Source: Lonicera japonica
Taxonomy: Eukaryota; Streptophyta; Magnoliopsida; Dipsacales; Caprifoliaceae
Length of the DNA stretch: 64,000 nt
NCBI GenBank assembly: GCA_021464415.1
Contig: CM038467.1
Location: forward strand, 25,266,011-25,330,010
Direction of reading: 5' to 3'
The position numbers and the translations under genes are program-made. Numbering within the stretch: position 1 is the first letter of the stretch; each line of letters opens with the position of its first letter. Of the stretch, positions 37,101 through 49,100 are shown piece by piece. The notes under the pieces were generated by a model. It ran no database searches. It was not told the DNA's origin and saw only the letters and a program-made list of their open reading frames with translations.

Positions 37101-40100
37101 ACAAATCCAATAAAGACCTCCAAATGAAAAAAATAAGACTCAAGAAACGAAGACGGTGTAACCCAAGGGGTTGCCACAACGATAAGGGTGGATTTGGGAC
37201 TGTGTGGTTAGGCGCACGGTCTCAGGTTCGATTCCCCACTACGTGAAACCATTCTTGGGCGACTGGGGGTATCTCCCGGTCGAGCAACTAGGGCCTCATG
37301 GGATCAGTGGGGGTGGGGCCCCAATACCCATGGTTATAAAAAAAAAGATAAAGAAAAAAGAGAAAAGAAACGAAGACGGTGTTTGGGAGAAAAGAGCTTA
37401 TCTTTTTTGATAAGAAACAAGATTCCATTAATAATATAAATTAAAAGTACAAATATAGAGGGGACAAGGAGTCCACCAACAAAACATATAACCCAAAAAA
37501 AAAAAAAGAAATATAATCCTGCCAAAAACACAGCCAACAATGCAACCTTAAAACAGATTATACAGTGGAACACTATTCAAAGCATTTACTATTTTTCTTC
37601 TTCCAAGTAGTCAACACAAGCAACAAGAGCAGTATGTTAGGAGCAAACAAATAACACGGCAGTCTCACTGAATCTGATTAACTCCAACACTGCTTTCCAG
37701 TTCTGCAGCATTTCTCCAACTGGGATTCTTGTAAATGGTGGGATCAAGCACATAAAGAAGCATTGCACTTGATTTCTGCACACACCCATTCTTTTCCTCC
37801 TTAATTAGATCTGCAGGAATCCTCATATTTCTTTCTAACCACGTCAGCCACATCACAGCCGGCACTATGCATCTCCACAAACATTTTACTTCTGCATTAT
37901 CACCGTCTATGTCCACTTTTTAGGACAAATGTTCAGTACAGTTCTAGGTAGATCCTGACTAATTCAATATCATAGATGTTATGCCAAGAGAAAAATTTGA
38001 AAGTGAACATGATGTGGTCAATATCTTCATTAGCTTCTTTGCAAGTGACTGAGTGGATTGAAAAGGCGATGATAGTACATTTACGGTCAGTTGGTGAAGG
38101 GAGAGGTATCATTTGGTTCTTGCTTCTAAACCTAAGATTGAAAGAGGGTTTGGGTTTTGGCGATTTTGTATGCTAGAATGTTTCTTGTAAGTGGAAAATG
38201 CTTATGGCCATTCCCTATAATGCCACATTGTTTCTGGTATAAAGGGTGCTTAAGAGAAACTGCATCGCCTTGCTGCCAACCTTACCTAGCGTAAACAATC
38301 TCACATACAATTGAACTCCTCTCTGCGTAAAGTGACTTCTACCTGGAAGTGAAATGATGCCAGATCCACCTCCTTCACACTTTGACAACTTCCCATCGGA
38401 TTTTGTCACCCAAGATGCTGGAAGCTTGGAATCCATTAATCTCAAGAAGATAATTTTTATAGCTAGGAGCCCTGTTTTCAAAACAAATAATTGTGAGTCG
38501 ATTAGAGCTTGGGTCTAAAGTTATGGCCAAAATACCAAGATATTGAAAACCAACCTAACGACAAAAAACTCAAAGATCTTAGAAAATTACCTTCCTTGCA
38601 ATTAATGTCTTATAATCTTTCTTAAAAAAGTAAGTGATGTGACTTGATCTGTTTATTCTTTGTGTTTGAAGTTTCTGTCTCAAGAAAATCATGATACTAA
38701 AAAAGGAAAGAAAAGAAAATCATGATATGACATTTTGGAGGCATATAGTTGAACTAGGTTGTAACCCGTGCTAAAGGTATTATGCACCTTTAAAAAAGCA
38801 TCTTCAGTCTCAACCACATAATTCTTTATCCCTTATGCAATTTCAATATTCAAAAACCATTGCCCCTTATTATATAGATTGAATTTCACCTAACTTTAAA
38901 TTTTCGTGATTGTAGGATGCACAGAATAGAGTTGCGGCATTTGCTCTGTTTCGCCTTTTCGCTGACCTCCCTGTTCACTTGCTAATTACAGAGCCATATG
39001 CATCGCTTGTTCTACACTGGGAGGAAGGTGATTCTTCTCGTACTCTATGGTGTCATATTGAGATTAAAATCAATAGAAATGAAAGCATCTGTTGAAAACC
39101 TTTGACTTCTGTATTTACCAGTAAACGTTTGACTTTTATATTTCCTTATTAATCCTTTGACTTCTGTATTTCTTTATCTTTGAAGTCCCTTGTGCTATTT
39201 TGCTTGTAACTGTTATTTCAAGATGATCTTCTTGTGTCAGTGAACAGTGCAATGTTTGCAATCTTACAGGGGAATTATTAACAAATGTGGAAGACAATGA
39301 GGCTGATCGAAGGGCTGGTTTTGTGGATTCGTTGTTGAATGTGGATACCAGCGAATCTGTTCCTTCCGTAGATGTTATGAAGAGCCGTCTTCAAGAAATG
39401 TCTCAAGAACCTCATTATCAAGAAAATAAAATTTCTCCTGTTGCTGTTTCTGACGTGAAAGATAAAAGTATATTTCATGGGCTTACTATTTATTCTAGCC
39501 TTTTCAAGTAAATTTGGTTGTCTTTTACTGATTGGACAGGCTGTGAAAGCAATCAAAGTTCGATAGATTGAGTGCTTAATATGATGTCAAGTGTGAGATT
39601 AAAGTTTGTTCTGCTGCTAAATCAATCGTTAAACAGACAAATACAAATCATAATGATTGAGGACTAAATTGTATTTGTCTCAATGGGAGAAATGTTGTTT
39701 TTGTCGAAGAGTCACTCTTATACACGCTTTCCTTCCTTTTTCCAATGTTATTTTGCAGGTTTCAATCACTATAAAGATAAGGAGAGTTCTTATCTGAGAC
39801 AGGAACAGGAGAGCAAGAAGAAGATGAAAAAATACAAGGTTTGTATCTATTATCTATTAAAACTCCAAAAAGGTTTAGGTTATAGTGCAAGCAAAGAAGT
39901 TCTCTCTCTCATTGTTGATTTTGCCTTCAACTTGTCTTCACACCTTAGAAACTCTTTTGCGTCGTATCCTTTGAATTTTGGTGTTGCAGTTATTGTCATT
40001 CACAGCGAAGCAACTCCTAAGCACTCAACATGGTTTCTTTGTTGTGCTTTGCTATGAAGTACAAACATGGGTTTATACTAAATATGTTACCTATTGAAAT

Positions 40101-43100
40101 TGAATATAGCAATTTCAATTTGTGCCAATATAGCATTAGAACATACTAGAATCAATTTGTGCCTTTGGAACTACTATGTTTCGGTGAGTTACTTGCTCAA
40201 ATTGTTTCTGGCTCATGCCTACCAAGCTATCCGAGCCTACACTTGATGGTTAATTATCCTTGTATGCAGCCTCATATTGTGAACCATCGATCTTACCACA
40301 CGACCAATGTTCGTGCTTACGAATCACGATGAATTACTTTTGCTTGTGCCGCTAACATGCTTTCACTATGTCTTTAATGAGCTTTCTGTCATTTTAGTAT
40401 GTCTTCGGCATGACAAATAATTTCAATTCGTAGTAATTTTATCTTATTTCAAAAAAATTATATTGACCAGTGTTCTCGTTTGAAAGTTCTCATAGAGCTC
40501 TTTCTGGAATATAAGTTTTATGTAGAACAGGTTTATGGCGTTTATAAATTTAAAATGGAAAAATAGGCAACTTTTTCTTGTTCTAAATTTATAATTGTAC
40601 ATTACGTTTACGTTTGCCTTTCTAACTTATTCACCTGTCCCATTTTATACTTTCTTTGTTCTTAATAGTGCTGATGCTTTACTGTTTAGGAAATGTTACA
40701 ATCTAGAGCTTCTCTTCCAATTGCTGCATTGAAAGGTGATATTTTGCGTCTGGTGATGGAGAATAATGTTCTTGTTGTTTGTGGAGAAACAGGTTGCGGA
40801 AAGACAACTCAGGTGCAAAACTTAATTTAGTTTCATTTTGGTTTGTTCGTATGCAAGTAATAGTGGCTTCTGGCCAAAGATTTTACATTTTGCTTTAAAA
40901 GAAAAAGGGTATAACTGCTTACAGAATCACTGCTTCTGCAGAAGCCATTATTGCTTTGGTAACAATATTTCCCTCCCTTAATTTTATGTAGACTATGTTA
41001 TATATATTAGTTATCGAGGTAGTGCCCCACCGCCTCCCCCCTTTTGAATCTTTTTATATGCCTTCCGTTTTATCACAATATTTCCTTACTTTCCTTTGTT
41101 CTTCTCTAAACAGCAATACAGGTTGAATCTAACTAGTGTTCAATACAGGTTCCACAATTTATTTTGGACGAGATTATTGACGCAGGACAAGGTGGGCATT
41201 GCAACATTATATGCACACAGCCAAGGAGAATTGCGGTCAGTAATACGAGTTCTTATATACTCTTATGTGACCTTGTATGATTGTCTATATTCTATTGACT
41301 CATAATGTTGATTTCTATTGTTAAACTACAATATCATCAGTTCTTCCGGTCTAATTATTATAATGTTTATCTTGGCTGTGTACATATATCAGCATGTACT
41401 TTTCTTTGTTCACTAGGGATATGATGCAACGAGCCAATGATGCACATTTCATGTCATTAAGTGTTCAATATCTTTCAAGGTGCAGTTCCTGGAAGCTGGA
41501 AGGAATTTTTGAAGGTGCTATGGTTTCTGGTCATAAAAAAAGGCTCAAAGTGAAACAGTGCTATGGAGATGTGTATTCGTGGCAGTAGCCTGGTGCATCT
41601 GGGCGCAAAGAAATGAAACAATTTTGAAGAAAAGGAGTGTGATAAGGAAGGCATATGGGATTCACCAAATATCTCTACCAAGTATTCATTTGCCTTAGGA
41701 AGAGTTAGGTACTGTCGTTATCTTGGTCATGTGTGCAGTTTATGAACTTCAGCATAAGAGAAAGTTTTAGAATGGTTTCATGACTGACGATTACTATCAA
41801 ATAGTATCCTCAGAAGCAAATTGAGAGGGAAAAACAAAAAAAGGAACTAGATTTGATGGTTGCTCTCTGATGGAAAATTTTGTGAGTCATTTGCTTGCAG
41901 GGTATCTTCTGTTCCAGATGAAGATTATATTATGGAATGTTAGGGGGTTGGGGAAGAAGAATAAAAGAAAATTGGTCAAAGATGCTTTTAATAGACTCCT
42001 GATTTGGTAGTTTTGAAGAAACCAAAAAAGAAAGATGATAGGCTAATTAGTTCGGTATGGGGGAAAAAGGTTCAAAGATTTGGTGTTTTTACTGTAGATA
42101 AGGAGAGTCGAGGGAATTTTAGTGATTTGGGATATTAGAATAATCAAAATTTCAGAGTGTATATTAGGGGAGTTTTCAGTACCGTTAAAATAGAATCTAG
42201 CTGGGAGAGGAATGGTGGTGTTCAGGGGTGTATGGGCCTAGTAGGTATAGAAATAGTGCAGAGTTTCAGGAGCAGTTGGCTGGGCTTTATGGTTGTGTAG
42301 CCCTTGTTGAAAAGCATGATGATATACATTGTTGGCCCACTACCTAACAACTTAAGCTTTTGGGAGAGATGGTTCCTAATATGGTATCAGAGCTCAGGTT
42401 CTGCAAGGTCTCAGGTTCGAATTCTCCCGCTTGCATTTGTTTCTCCCTTTGTGTTTGTGCAGTATGCACGTTGTTGTTTGTGCACAAAGTGCACCTTTGG
42501 TTTCGTTTGTCTATCCACGTGTGAGTGGCTCGCATGTGAGGGGGAGTGGTTGAAAAGCATGATATACATTGTTGGCCCACTACCAAACAGCTTAAACTTT
42601 TGGGAGAGATGGTTCCTAATAGCCCTAATTGGTGTGAATGGATGGGACTTTGATGTGGTGATACGTGTAACAGAGAGTAGGAAGTAGTAGGATAACTAAA
42701 GGCATGAGAGATTTTGAAATTTTATTCTGAAACAGAATTGAGAGATATGGGTCTATGTAATGGAAGATTCACAAATATGAGAGAAGTGTTATCTTGCTTA
42801 AGGAATGATAGATTTCTTGTTTCGGGAGGGTGGGAGGAGATATTTCCAAATGCAAGAGGAGGTGCTGGTAAGAATATAGTCAGATCATTATCCTATTGTT
42901 TTTGACTCGAGTAGAGTGAAGTAGTGACCAATGCCTTTTCGATTTGAGAACATCTGGTTAGGACATAAGGAATTTAAGAAACAATTCTAATTATGTTGGG
43001 AGAATTGCAAGGTGAATGGGTGGGAAGGATTACAAATTTATACGTGGATTTGTGGGAAATGAAAATATAGTTGAAGATTTGGAATGAGCAAGTCTTTGGG

Positions 43101-46100
43101 AACGTGAGAGTAGAAAAGAGTGCTATTATGAATAGGATTAAAGAGTTAAATGAGATAGAGTTGAATGGGGAGTTGAGAGAGGATACAAGGAGAGACGTTG
43201 GATTAAAAAATAAATTGGGAAGGGTGATTATAGTGATAGAAAGAAATTTGTAACAAAAAGCATAGTGAAGTGGATACAAGGAATGGGATGATAATTCTAA
43301 ACTTTCTCATAGGGTAGTGATGCGAAAATAAGAAATAAAGTATGACAAGGTCAGAAAGAGAAGATTGGGAAATTTTGAAGGAAGATGAGTTGATAGTCTA
43401 GGAGGTTGTGAAGTACTTAAAACATTTGTATGCTAGTGATGAAGTGTTCGTATTGAATGGAGTTCTGTTGATGTGGTTATAAAGCGAAACGGATTCAAAG
43501 ATGGGTGTAGAAGGTGGACGCAAGGGTGTATTACAGCTTTCATTGTAAAGTGTGGCAGCTCCAAAGATTGCTCATTTTATTATTCATATTTTATGAAAAT
43601 ATTACTTAATGCTGAACTTTGTCCCTTAGTGATGGTTTCAAATACACACACATACCATATTTATGCTATTTGGATAACCACTACTATAACCTTTCTTTTT
43701 TATAACTGCTGCTAGATTGTTATGTTGTTTTGTAGGCCATTTCTGTGGCTGAAAGAGTTGCTGATGAGCGTTGTGAAACATCACCAGGTTCACATGATTC
43801 TTTGGTTGGTTATCAAGTTCGTCTTGACAGTGCTAGGTGACTAATTGCTTCTTTATACTATAGGGGAATGAGATATTCAGATAATTGATTATTGATAAAT
43901 GAATTTCGAGAATGCAGATATTTTAGTGCACATGGCCACCATTGCCAAATATATAGATTAGCCCAGTGGTTGGTTGCATATAAACTGCGAATAAAGATGT
44001 TCCCTACAACTATCTGCATGTGATACCTTTTTTTGATCCGAAACCAAATGCTTTTATTAAAATTAAATAATCAAAGCGTTGCAGATATGAGTACATCATT
44101 GGTGAACCAGTAGTCCACCAAACCCCTTAAAATACCAAACATACTGAACGAAAACTAACAAACTTAAACAAAAAAAACAAACTCAAAATACATCTCCATC
44201 ACTGGATAGCTGCACCCCAATTTGAACAAAAATCAGAGATGGAAAGATTGGCAAATAGATTAGAAGAGCTAGCCCATATAGATGATAACAGCTTGATTTT
44301 GAACCAAATAACAGCTTGATTTTGAACCAAACTTCAGCTAGCCTATGTGATACATTGTTACATACTCGTCTTAAACATGGCTCTCTCGGTTTGATAAATC
44401 ACAATAAGAGGATCGAACCATCTTTTCTGACTCTTTTTTTTTTGATCCGAAACAAAATGCTTTATTAAATAGGAATATAAAAGCATTACAAAGATGAGAG
44501 CAATCTTGGTGAACCAGCAGTCCACCAAGCCCCTTAAATCCTCTAGCTAACTGAGGGAAAACAAGAAGAATGAAAAAAAACAGTAAACCAGCTCCAAACA
44601 AATCTCCATCACTGGATAGCTGCCCCCAAATTAGAACAAATAACAGAAATAGAAAGGTTGACAAATAAACTAGAAGAGATAGCCCAAATAGATGATAACA
44701 GCTTGATTTTAAGCCAGATTTCGGCGGCTTCATTTGATTTGTCTTCAAAAACCCTTGTGTTTCTCTCTTGCCAAATGCACCATGCTAATGCTAGACAACA
44801 ACATCTCCACATTAGTTTGGACTTCTTTTTATTCCCTACAAACTGCCATTCCATGCTCAAAAAATCCCGCCAAGAGCTAGGTTTAGCACCAATTGAACCA
44901 AATACCTCTCCCACCTTGTTCCATATATATCCAGTGAAATTACAGTGTAAAAGAATGTGATCAATGCTCTCTCCTTTCTGTTTGCACAGAATACACCAAG
45001 AAGGGGAAATCGATAAATAAGGCCTTCTTATTTGGAGAATGTCACACGTGTTTACTCTCTTCCAAGAGGCCAACCAACCAAAAATTTTCACTTTCGGAGG
45101 TATACCTGTTTTCCATATAAACTTATGAGGCACAAAGATGGAATCTTGTGGTGAATTGATGAGCAAATGGAAAAAGGATTTGCAAGAGAATATTCCCGAT
45201 TTTTCCCCCACCCAATATCTAGAATCTCGGTCTGTTCTAGACACCTTCGAATGATAAATCAAACCCAACAATTCCGAGAATTCTACAATTTCCCTCTCAT
45301 GTAGATTTATGCGAAATTCTAGATCCCATGAGAAAGAATCGTGATGATGCCAACGAATAACTGATGCAATTGAACTATTTATATTACGAGAAATGCTGTA
45401 CAACCGAGGAAAGAGAGAGGCAAGAGAAGAATCCCCGACCCAAATGTCTTCCCAAAATCTTATGGAGTTACCCATTCCCACCTTAAGTCGAATGAAAGCT
45501 TTAAATTTTTCAATACCGGAAGAGATAGCTTTCCAAGGATTTCTATGAGTGCTTCTAGTAACCAAATTTGTATCCCAACCATTAACGTGAATGCCATACT
45601 TGCTCTTGATAATTAAGCACCAAAACGAATTTTGTTCATTAGGAAATCTCCGGCAAATGTTGATTGATCACATATTTTATTATGGATGACTCGAGAATCT
45701 GGATTTGACCTCTTGTGTGTAATGAACTTTATTATGTGATATACATGAAACATGGATTTATTTTTGTTCGAAAATTAGCCCGCTGAGCAATATGTCAAAA
45801 ATGAAATACACAAGGTACTGCTTGAACTTCAAATGGTGATAACTATCTTCCCACATACTTAGATAAGTATTGAAGGTTTTTTCTCTTATTTTTTTTTTTG
45901 AAACGGGAAGATCTAACTATCTAAGCTCTTCCTTTTAGTACAATAATAACGAAAATCCTCCCCACCCCGGATGAGACTCCGAACTCAGGACTTCTCCTGA
46001 ATTTGGGTGGGTGCCTTACCAACTAGGCTAGCCCACTCACTCAAGTATTGAAATTAAGCTGTTGGCCTGTTACTAAATTTATATCTATACAAAAGAATAA

Positions 46101-49100
46101 TCAATTTTGTGTTTTATATATATATATATAAGTAGAATCATATCAACCACTCTTTATTTGTTTACAAAAATCTCTGTTTTATTTTACGTTGCATGCTAGC
46201 GTTTTGTTCTATTATTTTATAACAATGACATTCAGCTCAATGTCCTGACTGTTATTGTAATGACACTCTTTAACTCAGCCCTCATACTGGTTTCTGATGA
46301 GACTGAGCCCTCTGTGTTGTGCGGGTTCGGCATCAATAATTCAAAGTTTATGGATTCAAAGTTAATTTCATAATTGTTCTGTATTACTTGATTATGTTCC
46401 AAAATTATACATGTGCTTTTATTATATTCTGCTCAGAAACTTATCATTATTGTATGATTGCATCATGATTATTACTCACTTTTTACTTGCATTACTCTTG
46501 CTGATATAAGGAATGAGAGAACAAAGCTCCTCTTCTGTACAACTGGCATTCTTCTTGAGGAAAATTGCGGTAACCTGCTCATCTAACTGAAGTGTTTTCA
46601 TTCTTCTATTCCATATACCCTTGTTGCTGCACTGTTTACTTTGTATAGGCTTGATTAAGTCAAATATTATTGAAGTTATTTAGGCCAGGTAACTGTGTTG
46701 CACACTTTTCCAGTAGCTTTGGTTATTAATAAATTTTATTTGGGCTGTCCAGCATAAGAACATGGGTCAAGTCTGGGAGCCAGCATTTCTTTGCAGAAAA
46801 TTTTGAAAATTAGTTTTATATATAGTTCACCTCTTGACCAACCTGCATAAGCCAGACCAACCAAATTTCCACTTATCCCGGGGGGGGGGGGGGGGGAATA
46901 TTAGTTCTTTATTCACAAAAAGGAAAAAGATTAATAATTATGTTATAGTTTTAAGTGGCAAATGCATTTAAGTTTAAGAGAGATGATGTGAGCTCGAATC
47001 CCTTCTAACAATGTTTCTGTTCTAACTCCTCTCTCCGGCCATATTCTTCCTACATGTTCTTTATTGGTTTCTCTTTTTTTTTTCATTTCTTTTTGAATCT
47101 CTATCTCTTTTTTTGTAAAAAAAATAGTAATGAAATTTTTGGTTTTTTGGTGTTTGTGACACAAAAAATCTTGATTGTTCACCCTTCATTTAGATTTTAG
47201 CATATCACTTTTACATAGCCCACCCCTAACAAGAATCCTGGATCCCCCATGCTTATCTATTATTCATTCAATTCTCTCCCATGGCTTCTTGTATATTTGT
47301 CAATGGATAATCAATATTAAGAACTGAACAAAAATTACTGAAGATTTCTGGCAAAATGAATTGCATCAAGAACATTGCTCCCATTTGACATGGCTTGGGA
47401 GACGATGCCTGATGGTGCTTGGTTAAATTTATGTTTTAGATACGGAATTATAATTTTGTGTAAGTATGTATTAGGTTGATTTTTATAGCCTGAAATTTGT
47501 CTCATGCCATTGTTTCTTTTCCATTGTGCACCTGATATATTTCTTGGGTTTACCTTCAACAAGGGTATTATTATTGCATGTTCTACCATTGAAGAACTTT
47601 TTTGCCACCTAAAAACCAGGTGCTTTTTTATTTGTTGCATATGTTGTCTTTTTGAAGCTTTTGTCTAGTATTTGAAATTCAAAACCTATACATAATTTAA
47701 TTAGCGGTGGAGTTCTGCATAAAATGTCTCTGATACTTGTTTATGGAAACAGACCGTAGACGACAAACAGAGATTTTTGCTTTTGTATGCGGAAAGAAGA
47801 ACTATTATTAATGTTATGATGTATTTCTTTCTTTTTGAAAAAAATGAGTGAAATATAATGATGAGACAGGATTCTTTCTTTCCAGGACCAAACTTTGCCA
47901 CATAAATTAGTGATTATTTTCTTCTTGTCTTTGGATGCTACTTTTACAAATGCATGATTGCTTTTGAGTACAGATTTGGAAGGAACATGTTTTTTTTGAT
48001 CAGAAACAAATCTTATATTGAAAATAATGATCAATACAAGAGTAAGGGGACTAATGGTTTACAAGTAGTCTACCAAAGTAACCATCTCTTAGCAGCAATA
48101 AATATTCTAATTGTGTAAGAAAAATGATAGCATTATAATTAGTAGTTACTAGTAAGCAATTAGAAAAAATATTTTCATACGATGCAACTTAAATTTCTTT
48201 TTAATATTTACTTATTTTTTAAAGTAATTAATATAACATCAAAATGCAACTGCCAAATGAAAGAAAGCCTCATGAATTTGGTTGCTTTAACTGGATGACT
48301 GTGTTCACAGTCTATTTATATAAGTAGTTTCTTGCCGTGCTTAATGCCATAAGTAATACAAAGGGTTGTTATAGTCTGCGCGACATTGCTAATGAAGGTG
48401 TTGAGGAGTATAGGGAGAGAAAGAAGGAGGGATTGGTGTTGAAGATTGATTTTGAAAAGGCTTACGATCACATTGAGTGGGATTTTTTGGATCATGTGAT
48501 GGAGAATAAGGGGTTTGGGAGTAGGTGGAGGAGATGGATTAAAGGGTGCTTGTCGTCAGTAAATTTTTCGGTGTTGATGAATGGGAGACCAAGAGGGCTC
48601 TTTAAGGCGACAAGAGGTCTTCGGCAAGGGGATCCTCTCTCTCCTTTTCTTTTTGTGTTGGTATCGGATGTATTAAATTTGCTGGTTGAGAGGGCAATAG
48701 GGCGCGGTATGGTTGAAGGGTTTTCTATAGGTAGAGATGGAGTAAAATTGTCCCATTTACAATTTGCCGATGATACTATCTTTTTCCTTTCTAGGAATGA
48801 GGAGAAAATCGATAATCTTATTTGTATTTTAGACATTTTCGGGTATGCTTCGGGTTTAAAGATAAATTTCTCAAAAAGCGAAGTGGTGGGCATTAATATA
48901 GTAGAGGAGGAGTTGAATTCATTAGCTGCCAGAATTGGGTGCTCGGTGGGAAGTTGGCCTATGTCTTATTTGGGGTTGCCTTTGGGGGATAATCCAAAAA
49001 GGTTGGGTTTTTGGAGTCCGGTTGTTGAAAAAGTAGGTAGAAGGCTCGAAGGTTGGTTGAGGGGATGCGTTTCGAGAGGTGGTAAGCTGACTTTGATTCA

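Noticed and set aside
37160..37364. A tRNA gene
   Set aside because: Has a B-box-like motif but no foldable cloverleaf that I could draw; the A-tail and 18-bp duplication show a SINE.
38215..38481. Minus-strand 88-codon frame as a gene
   Set aside because: Not recognised; lies in helicase intron 7 next to a LINE remnant and may be a decayed part of it.
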